Assembly (NCBI RefSeq): GCF_051278035.1 | Contig: NZ_JBNMNU010000002.1 | Span: 31,865 to 95,864, forward strand | Direction: 5' to 3' | Source of the DNA: Clostridium_AD sp051278035 | GTDB taxonomy: Bacteria; Bacillota; Clostridia; Clostridiales; Clostridiaceae | DNA: 64,000 bases | Part shown: piece after piece, positions 1 through 8,596 of the stretch | Position numbering within the stretch: the stretch's first letter is position 1 | Layout of the letters: every line of letters starts with the position of its first letter | Made by a program: the position numbers and the translations under genes | The notes under the pieces: model-generated | Seen by the model: only the letters and a program-made list of their open reading frames with translations | What the model was told of the DNA's origin: nothing | Databases searched by the model: none

Positions 1-611
1 ATTTTACTCCCAAGTAGGAGTCCCGCATAGGTTCCACCTGATCCTACTGCTATAAATATTCCATCAAAATGAATACCCATCTCTTTTTCCTGGGCAAGTA
101 TCTCCTCCATAGCATTATAATATCCAAAGCTACCAATTCCATTAGAGGCTCCCTCTGGTATAATGTATGGTTTAAACCCCTTGAGCTCCATTTCACTTTT
201 TAAATCCTCCATTATTTCAACTCGTCTATTCTTATAATCAAGTGGTGTAACAAATCTTATATCAGCACCTAAAAGTTTGTTTATAAACAAATTACCATCT
301 ACCTCGGTATCTTCAGTACCTCTTAAAACAAGGCCGGCTTTCATTCCTAGTTTAACAGCTGCGGCTACTGTGGATCTTGCATGATTAGACTGAATACCTC
401 CGCAAGTTATTAAATAGTCACATCCCATATCAAGAGCTTCCTTAATTGCAAATTCAAGCTTTCTTATTTTATTCCCTGACATCTCAGTTCCTGTATAATC
501 ATCTCTTTTTATATAAATATTAGGGCCGCCCATGAGTTTTGAAAATCTATCAAGTTTCTCGATTTTAGTTGGAAGATTTGCTAATTTAATTCTTTCTGGT
601 ATTTTCATCAT
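1..611 (-). CDS. D-cysteine desulfhydrase / ACC deaminase family PLP enzyme (partial)
   Basis: PLP-dependent enzyme of the fold that includes D-cysteine desulfhydrase and 1-aminocyclopropane-1-carboxylate deaminase; these release ammonia (and sulfide from D-cysteine). The minus-strand frame opens at ATG 611 behind GGGGAG and runs off the left edge after 203 codons, so the C-terminus is missing. Visible blocks are IKRDD near residue 34, SGNKIRKLEF at 45-54 carrying the expected PLP lysine (K51), and GGIQSNHAR at 71-79. It is divergent from the methionine importer, which fits a sulfur-amino-acid role. The exact substrate cannot be decided from the sequence. Confidence 0.85.
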   Translation of the reverse strand, partial: MMKIPERIKLANLPTKIEKLDRFSKLMGGPNIYIKRDDYTGTEMSGNKIRKLEFAIKEALDMGCDYLITCGGIQSNHARSTVAAAVKLGMKAGLVLRGTEDTEVDGNLFINKLLGADIRFVTPLDYKNRRVEIMEDLKSEMELKGFKPYIIPEGASNGIGSFGYYNAMEEILAQEKEMGIHFDGIFIAVGSGGTYAGLLLGSK

Positions 612-647
612 AATTTTACTCCCCGCTTTCACTATATTTATCTCTAT

Positions 648-675
648 AATATACCAGTTGTCACCCGCGTTGCAA
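648..675 (-). promoter_or_regulatory. Predicted sigma-A promoter of the desulfhydrase-like gene
   Basis: On the minus strand TTGCAA (675-670) and TATATT (653-648) lie 16 nt apart, and TG precedes the -10 by one base. The start codon is about 37 nt downstream. The site overlaps one copy of a dispersed short repeat. Confidence 0.5.
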
Positions 676-707
676 GTAGTAAGTTTCTATTTTAAACAAA
701 AAAACAC

Positions 708-736
708 TTTACATTATATTTAAATAATGATATTAT
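708..736 (+). promoter_or_regulatory. Predicted promoter of the met operon leader
   Basis: TTTACA (708-713) and TATTAT (731-736) are separated by 17 nt. Transcription would begin near 743, about 20 nt before the first SAM riboswitch, so both riboswitches lie in one leader. Confidence 0.6.
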
Positions 737-763
737 AGGTCTAATTTAATAAATCAATCAATT

Positions 764-879
764 CTCATCAAGAGAGGTAGAGGGAATGGCCCGATGACAC
801 CTCAGCAACCACCAGATATTATTTATCTGAAATGGTGCTAACTCCTGCACTAAGTTTATTTAGCTTAGTGAAAGATGAG
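764..879 (+). promoter_or_regulatory. SAM-I (S-box) riboswitch, first of a tandem pair
   Basis: The S-box core is readable: the P1 5' strand CTCATC (764-769), AGAGAGGTAGAGGGA, GGCCCGATGA, CTCAGCAACC, a variable P3 hairpin, GGTGCTAACTCCTGCA and the P1 3' strand GATGAG (874-879). Bases 874-885 can instead pair with 901-912 (one G-U), which are the 5' arm of the downstream terminator. SAM binding holds P1 closed and would therefore favour termination. This is the classic OFF switch for methionine genes. Confidence 0.93.
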
Positions 880-900
880 AGAGGTGTCCTTGTAATTTAT

Positions 901-945
901 ACCTCTTTCATCATTTTATTTTGATGAAAGAGGTTTTTTGTTTTT
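901..945 (+). terminator. Riboswitch-controlled terminator 1
   Basis: A 13-bp stem (901-913 with 922-934) is followed by a U-rich tract. Its 5' arm is complementary to the P1 3' strand of the first S-box. Confidence 0.88.
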
Positions 946-965
946 ATAGTAAAATTTAATAGTAT

Positions 966-1066
966 CTTATCGAGAGAGGTGGAGGGACTGGCCCTATGAA
1001 ACCCGACAACCAGTATCATTTACATGATACATGGTGTTAAATCCTGCAGCATTGCTGCGAGATAAG
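966..1066 (+). promoter_or_regulatory. SAM-I (S-box) riboswitch, second of a tandem pair
   Basis: A second complete S-box: P1 strand CTTATC (966-971), GAGAGGTGGAGGGA, GGCCCTATGAAACCC, GACAACC, a P3 hairpin, GGTGTTAAATCCTGCA, a P4 hairpin (GCAGCATTGCTGC) and P1 strand GATAAG (1061-1066). AAGAATAA (1064-1071) can pair with TTATTCTT (1094-1101), disrupting the next terminator. Only about 20 nt separate it from terminator 1, so it is probably cotranscribed with the first copy. Confidence 0.92.
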
Positions 1067-1080
1067 AATAAGTTTGGCAA

Positions 1081-1117
1081 ATAGAGCCCAAGTTTATTCT
1101 TTGGGCTCTATTTTTTC
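1081..1117 (+). terminator. Riboswitch-controlled terminator 2
   Basis: An 11-bp stem (1081-1091 with 1101-1111) runs into TTTTTT. It sits between the second S-box and metN and provides a second SAM-dependent stop. Confidence 0.9.
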
Positions 1118-1167
1118 GTGTAAAAAATTAAGGTTGTCAATATTAAGGATAAAGGAGAAGAGATATT

Positions 1168-2124
1168 ATGATTAAAGTTTGCAATGCATGTAAAAGTTTT
1201 TCGACAGAAAAAGTACTAAATAATGTTTCTTTTACAGTAGATAAAGGTGACATATATGGTGTAATTGGTCAAAGTGGAGCAGGAAAGTCCACACTCCTTA
1301 GATGCTTTAATGGCCTTGAAACCTATGACGAAGGTACCATTAATATAATGGGAAAAGAGGTAAAGGAGCTAAGTTCAAAAGAACTTCGAGAGTTCAGAAA
1401 AAATGTAGGAATTATTTTTCAGAGTTTTAATCTTATAAGTAGAAAAAATGTTTATGAAAACATATCATTCCCACTAGAGGTATGGGGAATGGATAAAATT
1501 TCTATTAAAAAAAGAGTAGATAGCTTAATAAATTTAGTAGGGCTAAGTGAGAAGGTAAATAGTAATATACGTGAACTTAGTGGAGGCCAGAAACAGAGAG
1601 TTGGAATTGCAAGAGCGCTTTCACTTAATCCGAAAATACTACTTTGCGATGAAGCCACTTCTGCACTGGATCCAAAAACCACAAAATCTATATTGCAGCT
1701 TTTAAGAGATATCAATAACAAATTAAATATAACAATTATTGTGGTAACTCATCAAATGGAGGTTGTTAAAGAGATTTGCAATAAATTCATTTTGCTCGAA
1801 GGTGGGGAAATTAAAAGTAGTGGAATTACCGATGAATTATTCGTGAAGCCAACAAGCGAAATGAAAACACTTATGGGTGATGAAGAAGTGTTACCTATCA
1901 CGCGTTATAACATTAAAATATTTTTCCCGAAGGAAATTAGCCAAAATTGTTTAATCACATCCATAGCCAGAGAGCTTGACATAGACTTTTCAATAGTATG
2001 GGGAAGGCTTGAAAGATTTAGAGATAATGTAATGGGAAGTCTCATAATAAATGCAGGTGCGGAAAATAAGGATAGGATATTAAACTATTTGGATCAGAAG
2101 AGTATAGATTGGGAGGTGATATAA
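1168..2124 (+). CDS. metN: Methionine ABC transporter ATP-binding protein MetN
   Basis: ATPase of the D/L-methionine importer, 318 residues. Walker A GQSGAGKST is at residues 34-42, the signature LSGGQKQR near 137, and Walker B ILLCDEATSALDP follows. The last 70 or so residues look like the NIL/ACT-like domain that senses cytoplasmic methionine in this family. It starts at ATG behind AAAGGAGAA, is first of metN-metI-metQ, and abuts metI with no gap. The tandem SAM riboswitches upstream predict shut-off when SAM is plentiful. Confidence 0.96.
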   Translation: MIKVCNACKSFSTEKVLNNVSFTVDKGDIYGVIGQSGAGKSTLLRCFNGLETYDEGTINIMGKEVKELSSKELREFRKNVGIIFQSFNLISRKNVYENISFPLEVWGMDKISIKKRVDSLINLVGLSEKVNSNIRELSGGQKQRVGIARALSLNPKILLCDEATSALDPKTTKSILQLLRDINNKLNITIIVVTHQMEVVKEICNKFILLEGGEIKSSGITDELFVKPTSEMKTLMGDEEVLPITRYNIKIFFPKEISQNCLITSIARELDIDFSIVWGRLERFRDNVMGSLIINAGAENKDRILNYLDQKSIDWEVI

Positions 2125-2769
2125 ATGCTATTTAAAGATGTATTATTGCCTGCACTTATAGATACTATGTATATGGTGACATTATCCACAATATTTGCAA
2201 TAATTTTAGGATTTATTGCAGCGGTAGAGCTTATTATAACGGGTCCTAAAGGTCTAAAACCAAATGCATTTATTTATAAAAGTTTAAATTTAGTAATAAA
2301 TGTACTTAGGTCATTTCCATTTATTATACTAATGATATCTATATTCCCCTTAACTAAGATTATTGCCGGAACAACCATAGGTACGAATGCAGCTATAGTG
2401 CCACTAACCCTTGGAGCAGCACCTTTTGCTGCAAGAATAATCGAAACTGCACTTTTAGAGGTAGACCTAGGCATCATTGAAGCTGCTAAATCTTTTGGTG
2501 CAAAAACACACCAAATTATATTTACAGTTATGGTAAAGGAGGCAATGCCTTCTATAGTGCTTGGAGTTACATTGACAATAATAAACATTATAGGGTACTC
2601 AGCTATGGCTGGGACAATAGGTGGAGGTGGCCTTGGTGATGTGGCTATAAAGTATGGATACTATAGATTTAAGACTGATATCATGATTTACACTGTTATT
2701 ATATTAATTGCAGTTGTTCAAATAATTCAAGCCTTAGGAAACTTAATATACAGAAGAATGATTAAATAA
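2125..2769 (+). CDS. metI: Methionine ABC transporter permease MetI
   Basis: Inner-membrane permease of the methionine importer, 214 residues with about five hydrophobic helices. The EAA-type cytoplasmic loop that contacts MetN is visible as LGIIEAAKSFGAKTHQI, followed by GYSAMAGTIGGGGLGD, typical of MetI. ATG 2125 follows the metN stop directly and its GGGAGGTGAT ribosome site lies inside metN, indicating translational coupling. Confidence 0.95.
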   Translation: MLFKDVLLPALIDTMYMVTLSTIFAIILGFIAAVELIITGPKGLKPNAFIYKSLNLVINVLRSFPFIILMISIFPLTKIIAGTTIGTNAAIVPLTLGAAPFAARIIETALLEVDLGIIEAAKSFGAKTHQIIFTVMVKEAMPSIVLGVTLTIINIIGYSAMAGTIGGGGLGDVAIKYGYYRFKTDIMIYTVIILIAVVQIIQALGNLIYRRMIK

Positions 2770-2826
2770 TATTTTAGAATGAGAGTATCTTAATGGCTTA
2801 TAACTATTAAGTGAAATATAAAAGGG

Positions 2827-2848
2827 GAGAACAATGATAATTGTTCTC
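2827..2848 (+). other. Intercistronic stem-loop between metI and metQ
   Basis: A 9-bp perfect stem (2827-2835 with 2840-2848) and a 4-nt loop without a U-tract. Such hairpins often stabilise or set processing of the downstream cistron; that role is inference. Confidence 0.5.
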
Positions 2849-2878
2849 TACCAAATTAAATAAGAGGGGGAAATTAAA

Positions 2879-3682
2879 ATGAAAAAAATATTAAGCGTAT
2901 TATTAACAATAGTTGTAATCCTATCGGTAAGTGGTTGTGCAGCAAAAAAGGAAGCGGTTATATCTGATAAAAAAGTTATCAAAGTAGGTGCATCACCAGT
3001 ACCTCATAAAGAAATATTAGAGGTTGTAAAGCCTCTACTTGAAAAAGAAGGATATACTCTTGAAATAAAAGAATTTACTGATTATGTAACACCGAATACC
3101 GCACTAGCTGAAGGACAAATAGATGCTAATTTCTTTCAACATGTACCTTACTTAGAGTCTTTTAGTGAAGAAAGAGGTCTTGACCTTGACTATACTGTAA
3201 AGGTTCATATTGAACCTATGGGCCTATACTCTAGTAAATACAAAGAGCTTAGTGAATTAAAAGATGGAGATGAGATAGCTATTCCAAGTGATGCTACAAA
3301 TGGAGCAAGAGCACTTAGAGTACTTGAAACAGCCGGACTTATAAAATTAAAAGATGGAGATCTTATTTCTAAACTTGATATTACAGAAAATCTAAAGAAT
3401 CTAAAAATAACAGAACTCGATGCTCCTCAACTTCCAAGGGTTTTAAACGATGTGGATGCAGCAGTTATAAATTCTAATTATGCAATAGAAGCAGACTTAA
3501 ATCCAAATGAGGATTCACTAGCTATTGAAGCAGCAGATTCGCCATATGCAAATGTACTTGCAGTTAAAAGTGAAGATAAAACTAAACCTTATATTGAGGC
3601 ACTTTCAAAGGCATTAACTTCTCCAGAAGTTAAGAAATTTATTGAAGATAAATATAAAGGAAATATAATTCCTGCATTTTAA
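2879..3682 (+). CDS. metQ: Methionine-binding lipoprotein MetQ
   Basis: Extracytoplasmic substrate-binding protein of the importer, 267 residues. A signal peptide ends in the lipobox VSGC with Cys20, followed by an NlpA-family body (VGASPVPHKEILE, ANFFQHVPYL, VIPSDATNGARA-like segment). ATG follows GAGGGGG. It completes the metNIQ operon after a 109-nt gap that holds a stem-loop, which may allow more binding protein than permease to be made. Confidence 0.95.
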   Translation: MKKILSVLLTIVVILSVSGCAAKKEAVISDKKVIKVGASPVPHKEILEVVKPLLEKEGYTLEIKEFTDYVTPNTALAEGQIDANFFQHVPYLESFSEERGLDLDYTVKVHIEPMGLYSSKYKELSELKDGDEIAIPSDATNGARALRVLETAGLIKLKDGDLISKLDITENLKNLKITELDAPQLPRVLNDVDAAVINSNYAIEADLNPNEDSLAIEAADSPYANVLAVKSEDKTKPYIEALSKALTSPEVKKFIEDKYKGNIIPAF

Positions 3683-3856
3683 TATATACATAATTCATTC
3701 TATGTATAATATAAGTTGAAAATATATATACTGAGATAGATGGGAAATAACATTAACAAAGTGTTAATACTATTTTATTAAAGAGGTAAATAATTCTATT
3801 TATAGAATAAATACCATATATAGATTTTTCTCATTGAGAAAACAAGGAGGTATTTT

Positions 3857-4441
3857 ATGAAAACATTAAAAGGTACAAAAACAGCTGAAAATCTTATGAA
3901 ATCATTCGCAGGTGAATCTCAAGCTAGAAATAGGTACACCTATTATTCCTCAGTAGCAAAAAAAGAGGGATATATTCAGATATCTAATGTATTTACAGAA
4001 ACAGCAGCTAATGAAAAAGAACATGCTGAAAGATTCTTTAAATTCTTAAGTTCAAGTTTAAATGGAGAAGTGGTAGAAATTAACGCTACATACCCTGTAG
4101 GCTTATCTGATACCAAATCGAATTTGTTATGGGCAGCAAATGGAGAAAAAGAAGAATGGTCAGAACTTTACCCAGCATTTGCAAAAGTTGCGGAAGAGGA
4201 AGGTTTTCCAGATGTCGCTTTTGTTTATAGAAAAATTGTTGAGGTTGAAAAGCATCATGACGAAAGGTATAGACAACTTTTAAGCAGAGTAGAAAACAAT
4301 ACAGTATTCGAAAGAGAGACAGCAGTTATGTGGAAATGTGACAACTGTGGGTATATATATGAGGGAACAAAAGCTCCGGAAGTTTGCCCAGCTTGTGCGC
4401 ATCCCAAAGCATATTTTGAGGTATTAGCTGAAAATTATTAA
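3857..4441 (+). CDS. rbr: Rubrerythrin
   Basis: Non-haem di-iron peroxidase that removes hydrogen peroxide in anaerobes, 194 residues. The N-terminal ferritin-like helices carry diiron ligand motifs (FAGESQARNRY, ANEKEHAERFF, later EVEKHHDERY). The C-terminal 40 residues form a rubredoxin domain with two CxxC knuckles (CDNCGY and CPACAH). It has a strong AAGGAGG site and is followed by a bidirectional terminator, so it is probably monocistronic. TTAACA-AAG-TGTTAA at 3753-3767 is a palindrome in the promoter region that could be an operator. Confidence 0.96.
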   Translation: MKTLKGTKTAENLMKSFAGESQARNRYTYYSSVAKKEGYIQISNVFTETAANEKEHAERFFKFLSSSLNGEVVEINATYPVGLSDTKSNLLWAANGEKEEWSELYPAFAKVAEEEGFPDVAFVYRKIVEVEKHHDERYRQLLSRVENNTVFERETAVMWKCDNCGYIYEGTKAPEVCPACAHPKAYFEVLAENY

Positions 4442-4457
4442 TACAAAGTGAATATGT

Positions 4458-4505
4458 AAAAGAGAAATGGATTATTACAATATTGTAGTAATCCATTTCT
4501 CTTTT
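4458..4505. terminator. Bidirectional terminator
   Basis: A 23-bp near-perfect stem (4458-4480 with 4483-4505) between convergent genes. A-tracts and T-tracts at its base make it usable from both strands, and it overlaps the stop codon of the EcsC-family gene. Confidence 0.85.
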
Positions 4506-5220
4506 ATTTGAATACTCGTAATCTATATGCATTAAGTGCTGTATCGTAAAGCTGATTCATTAATTTATAATTAGCAAATGCACCAACCACTAGTCCAATA
4601 CCTGGTACAAGCTGTAACATTTTTGCCAAATCTATATAATCCCTATATTCTTGCTGAAAAGTTTTCCAATCAAACGAGTTTACATCTGTGGGCAAATCTT
4701 TTGCATAACTATCCCAATTAGAAATTTGATCATAAATTTCTAATCTTCTTTTGTCACTAGAAAATGCTAACTGAAAAATGTTCAAAATGTATAATCTTTC
4801 TTTATAATTGCTGACATCGAAACCATAAATACTAGCTATTTCAAATAAAAACTTTATTTTTAAACTTAAAAGAATAGGGAAGTCTGTAAGACCAACTAGA
4901 AGGCCAGAAGCTCCAGTGCCAGCTCCACTGGCAGTGGCAAGGGTTCTATAAAAATCAATGCTATTCTTCGCTAATTTTTCTCGCTCCTCTAGAGTCGCAT
5001 TAGTTACCGGTTTTTTTGAAATATACTCAGAACCGGATAGTACAGGTTTTACCATATTTTTAATTGAATCAGTGATAAAAGTTTGAATCTTATCAGGATA
5101 CATGTTATTCATCTTGCTTTGTATGCCTTTAGTTATTTCACTTGTAAATGATGGTTTTTTTTTCGTTTTTTCTTTCCATAGTAATAATTCTCTTAGTGCA
5201 TTATCTTCATAATCGTTCAT
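4504..5220 (-). CDS. EcsC family protein
   Basis: 238-residue protein resembling the EcsC family, whose biochemical role is not established. Family-like features are the small-residue hydrophobic segment ATASGAGTGASGLLVGL near the middle and the C-terminal block QLVPGIGLVVGAFANYKLM. No signal peptide is visible; association with the membrane through the glycine-rich segments is possible. Start ATG 5220 follows AAGGAG. It is a single gene convergent with rubrerythrin. Confidence 0.8.
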   Translation of the reverse strand: MNDYEDNALRELLLWKEKTKKKPSFTSEITKGIQSKMNNMYPDKIQTFITDSIKNMVKPVLSGSEYISKKPVTNATLEEREKLAKNSIDFYRTLATASGAGTGASGLLVGLTDFPILLSLKIKFLFEIASIYGFDVSNYKERLYILNIFQLAFSSDKRRLEIYDQISNWDSYAKDLPTDVNSFDWKTFQQEYRDYIDLAKMLQLVPGIGLVVGAFANYKLMNQLYDTALNAYRLRVFK

Positions 5221-5462
5221 AAATTAACTCCTTTATAAAAATTACTAATTAACTATTTTGTATTTATTTATGGCGTACACAACAAAATTAACCGATGCTA
5301 TAGTGTGCACTAAACTTTAGATTTTTATGTTAATTATAACATAAATTTCAAGTAAAAAAATAAGTAGTGATATATTCGATTAATGCTTATTGATATTAAT
5401 AAAAATGTATCCTCTTTCCATTATGATTAATAATATTTATTTTTATAAGTAACGGAAATTGG

Positions 5463-5516
5463 TTGACAAACAGTGGATTTAAGCATAATATATACATATA
5501 CTCACATGGGTATATG
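5463..5516 (+). promoter_or_regulatory. Promoter and candidate ArsR operator
   Basis: TTGACA (5463-5468) and TAATAT (5486-5491) are 17 nt apart. Just downstream CATATAC (5495-5501) and GTATATG (5510-5516) form an inverted repeat overlapping the expected start site, the usual position of an ArsR/SmtB operator. The rest of the 5221-5557 gap is AT-rich with nothing else recognised. Confidence 0.55.
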
Positions 5517-5557
5517 AGAATACAGTTATTCAATTAATATATAAGGATGTGAAACTT

Positions 5558-5917
5558 ATGGAAAAACTAATGAATTTATTCAAAGTGATGTCTGATGAAA
5601 CAAGGCTTAGAATATTAGTCTTGATATATCATAAGAAGCTCTGCGTATGCCAAATTCAAGGAATTTTACAAGAACCCCAACCTAAAATTTCAAAGCACCT
5701 AGGCAAACTTAGAGACATGGGCTTTGTAAAAGATGAAAGGCAGGAGAAATTTGTATATTACTACTTAGATATGGATAATGAACTTCTTAGAGAGATACTT
5801 ACGAAAATAATCTCAAATTCAGCGGATTATATTAGGGTGCAAAAGGATATAGAGAATCTTCAAAAGGGTGATGAATACTTGGAAATGTTTAAGACTAAAT
5901 GTGATTGCAATAATTAA
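5558..5917 (+). CDS. arsR: ArsR-family arsenic-responsive repressor
   Basis: Winged-helix repressor, 119 residues from ATG 5558, chosen because AAGGATG lies about 10 nt upstream; the in-frame GTG at 5549 is too close. The metalloid-site motif LCVCQI is in the position of the As(III)-binding cysteine pair of ArsR, followed by the recognition helix QPKISKHLGKLR. The C-terminus adds CDC. It heads a cluster with a permease and a thioredoxin and is likely autoregulatory through the inverted repeat upstream. Confidence 0.88.
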   Translation: MEKLMNLFKVMSDETRLRILVLIYHKKLCVCQIQGILQEPQPKISKHLGKLRDMGFVKDERQEKFVYYYLDMDNELLREILTKIISNSADYIRVQKDIENLQKGDEYLEMFKTKCDCNN

Positions 5918-5962
5918 TTTAACGAAATAATTTGTAAAATATTAAACAGGCAGGTGATAATA

Positions 5963-6979
5963 GTGAATGTAATAACACAAATATTTTCCTTTTTAAATGA
6001 TGCGCTTTTAAAAATGACTTGGCTTTCTGATATTATTAAGAGTCTTGTAGAAAATGTATTTGGACTGTCAATGCAAGAAAGATTAGGTGGTAGCGTACAC
6101 TTTTTCATATATGATATTATAAAGATATTTATACTATTATCAGTATTGATTTTTGCTATATCTTATGTTCAAAGTTATTTTCCACCAGAAAGAACAAAGA
6201 AACTTCTTGGAAATATCAAAGGAGTAAAGGGAAATATACTAGGAGCATTACTAGGAACCATTACACCATTTTGTAGTTGTTCTAGTATTCCAATATTTAT
6301 AGGTTTTACCTCAGCAGGATTACCTCTTGGAATAACTTTTTCCTTTCTTATATCTTCACCACTGGTAGACTTAGCATCACTATTAATTTTAATGTCTTTC
6401 TTTGGTCCGAAAATCGCTATAGCATATGTAGTTGTAGGATTAATTTTAGCAGTTATTGGTGGAACTATTATAGATAAATTAGGGCTTGAAAAGTATGTAG
6501 AAGGTTATGTGAAAGAAATAGAAAATGTGGATGCAGAAGTAATTGAGCTTACAAGAAATGAGAGAATATATTATTCGAAACAGCAGGTTAAAGATGTTTT
6601 TCACAAGGTTTGGATATATGTTATAATCGGCGTAGGCATTGGCGCTGCAATTCATAACTGGATACCTCAGTCAATAATAGAGAATGTAGTTGGAAATAAT
6701 AATCCATTTGCAGTACTACTGGCAACAGCAGTGGGCATACCAATGTATGCGGATATATTCGGAACACTCCCAATAGCAGAAGCATTGTTTGGAAAAGGTG
6801 TAGGTATTGGTACAGTATTATCATTTATGATGGCTGTAACTGCTCTTTCACTTCCATCATTAATTATGCTTAGTAAAGTTGTTAAACCTAAATTATTAGC
6901 TATATTTGTTGCTATAGTTGCAACAGGTATAATTATAATAGGATATCTATTTAATGCATTTTCATTCTTACTCGTTTAA
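5963..6979 (+). CDS. ArsP-type permease (DUF318/UPF0718 family)
   Basis: Polytopic membrane protein of the permease family that contains ArsP, the efflux carrier for trivalent organoarsenicals, and related metal permeases. About 338 residues and 8-10 membrane spans. The family hallmark FCSCSSIPIF lies in the third or fourth span, with a second block GIPMYADIFGTLPIAEA in the C-terminal half. GTG 5963 sits 5 nt after AGGTGA; GTG 5954 is an alternative. The arsR just upstream and thioredoxin just downstream favour an arsenic role, but the substrate is inferred. Confidence 0.8.
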   Translation: MNVITQIFSFLNDALLKMTWLSDIIKSLVENVFGLSMQERLGGSVHFFIYDIIKIFILLSVLIFAISYVQSYFPPERTKKLLGNIKGVKGNILGALLGTITPFCSCSSIPIFIGFTSAGLPLGITFSFLISSPLVDLASLLILMSFFGPKIAIAYVVVGLILAVIGGTIIDKLGLEKYVEGYVKEIENVDAEVIELTRNERIYYSKQQVKDVFHKVWIYVIIGVGIGAAIHNWIPQSIIENVVGNNNPFAVLLATAVGIPMYADIFGTLPIAEALFGKGVGIGTVLSFMMAVTALSLPSLIMLSKVVKPKLLAIFVAIVATGIIIIGYLFNAFSFLLV

Positions 6980-7005
6980 AAAATAAATTTAAAAGGAGAA
7001 ATATT

Positions 7006-7233
7006 ATGATAATTAAAGTTTTAGGTTCAGGATGTGCTAATTGTAAAAAATTAGAGGCAAACACAAAACAGGCAGTAGAGGAGTTAGGTATTGAGGCAAC
7101 TATAGAAAAGGTTGAAGACTTTAAAAAAATCATGGCTTATGGAGTTATGAAAACGCCTGCTCTAGTAGTAGATGAAAAAGTAAAAATTATGGGTAGAGTA
7201 CCATCATCTGAGGAAATTAAAAAATATTTATAA
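7006..7233 (+). CDS. Small thioredoxin-fold redox protein
   Basis: 75-residue minimal thioredoxin/glutaredoxin-like protein with the redox centre CANC at residues 10-13 and the cis-proline segment KTPALVVD. It resembles the 'redox-active disulfide protein 2' group, frequently encoded beside DUF318 permeases. The cysteine-rich FCSC motif of the neighbouring permease is a plausible partner, which is inference. Good AAAGGAGAA site; third gene of the arsR-permease-thioredoxin unit. Confidence 0.85.
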   Translation: MIIKVLGSGCANCKKLEANTKQAVEELGIEATIEKVEDFKKIMAYGVMKTPALVVDEKVKIMGRVPSSEEIKKYL

Positions 7234-7396
7234 TAGGCTTCTCTGGAAGATAAAACTACTTTATTAGTTGGATAATTTTAACAAGGGTCTGATTCTTAGG
7301 CCCTTAATACATGTATTACATATTATATTATTAAGATATAACGATACAAGACAGTTGAACCTGTAATTTACAATAACAATAAATAAGGAGACTATA

Positions 7397-8575
7397 ATGG
7401 AAAATAAACGTAAAAATACTATGCTCATGACCTTGGCAATAATGTCATTCTTTGCCAATGGTGATAATTATGCTGTTGCACCATTACTAATTAATATCTC
7501 CAAGGATTTAAATCTAACAATAAGCACAGCTGCATTGTCAGTAACGGCTTATATGCTTACCTTTGGGATTTTCACAATTTTATTTGGACCACTAGGAGAT
7601 AGGTATGGAAAAACTAAAATAATTAATATTGCAGCCTTTGGTACTGCTATATTCAGTATGCTAGGAGCATTTGCATTTAACTTACCTTCACTAATTTTAT
7701 TTAGAGCTATGAATGGTGCCTTTGCTGCAGGTATATTTCCTGTAACCATGGCACTTGTAGGTGAAAGTTATGATAATGCTAATAGGCAAAAATCCATAGG
7801 AAAGGTTATGGGACTTATGTTTCTAGGTGGAGCATCTGCTACAGCAATTGGTGGAGCCCTAGCATACTTTGGATCTTGGCGCGTCGTATACTTTATATAT
7901 GGAGTAGCGGAACTTATAATGGCAGTTGCAATGCTTAAGATCTTACCAAAGAGCAGTGGAGTAATTGATAAGCTTGAATTTATAAGTGTTTACAAAATAG
8001 CTCTTTCTAATAAAAAGTTTGTAAGAGTTGTATCTACCATAATGCTGGTCGGATTCAGTGTGTTTGGAAGCTTTACTTTTTCAGGAAAACTAGTACAATT
8101 GAGAACGGGTTATAATGTGTTTTATGTAGGACTTATATTAACTTTATTCGGTATAGCTACTGTAATTGGTGGTAGAAAAGCGCCAGCATTAAGAGCAAAA
8201 TTAAAAGATAACTTTTTACTGTTTGCTGGAATATTAGGAGGCGCTTCACTATTAACGATAGCCTTTGCAAGTAATCCAATTATTATCGGAGTAGCACTTT
8301 TCGGATTCGGAATAGCATTTATATCTATGCAATCTACACTAGTAATGACAGCTCAAGAAACTATGCCGAAATTAAGAGGAACAGCTATGTCGCTTGCTTC
8401 CTTTAATATGTTTGTAGGTGGAGCGATAGGAACAATCATAAATGGCAAGGTAATAAGTGTAGGGAGTATTGGAACAGTATTTATAATTGCTGCAGTGACA
8501 ATGCTTTTAGCAGGAACTATAGGAGCAATAGTAGTAAAAAGAATTAGTAATAGTAAAACTAGAATTACACTATAA
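7397..8575 (+). CDS. MFS transporter (drug/sugar antiporter-like)
   Basis: 392-residue major facilitator with 12 predicted spans. The loop 2-3 motif is GPLGDRYGKTK near residue 66 and the antiporter-type segment GGASATAIGGALAYFGSWR follows in span 5. The start is ATG behind AAGGAG. It lies between the arsP unit and the redox operon, so export of an arsenic or thiol compound is conceivable, but nothing in the sequence identifies the substrate. A weak hairpin (7283-7305) upstream may separate it from the thioredoxin gene. Confidence 0.82.
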   Translation: MENKRKNTMLMTLAIMSFFANGDNYAVAPLLINISKDLNLTISTAALSVTAYMLTFGIFTILFGPLGDRYGKTKIINIAAFGTAIFSMLGAFAFNLPSLILFRAMNGAFAAGIFPVTMALVGESYDNANRQKSIGKVMGLMFLGGASATAIGGALAYFGSWRVVYFIYGVAELIMAVAMLKILPKSSGVIDKLEFISVYKIALSNKKFVRVVSTIMLVGFSVFGSFTFSGKLVQLRTGYNVFYVGLILTLFGIATVIGGRKAPALRAKLKDNFLLFAGILGGASLLTIAFASNPIIIGVALFGFGIAFISMQSTLVMTAQETMPKLRGTAMSLASFNMFVGGAIGTIINGKVISVGSIGTVFIIAAVTMLLAGTIGAIVVKRISNSKTRITL

Positions 8576-8596
8576 TAGTAGAGAGGAGATGGGTTT

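Noticed and set aside
3753..3801. TTAACA, TTAATA, TTATTA repeats upstream of rubrerythrin looked like another Pho box.
   Set aside because: The fourth box is poor, the region is simple AT-rich sequence, and TTAACA-AAG-TGTTAA is better read as a palindromic operator of a different regulator.
5558..5917. Possibility that the first arsR unit is a cadmium/zinc sensor system.
   Set aside because: The CVC motif and ArsP-type permease fit arsenic better, and no P-type ATPase or metal chaperone is present.
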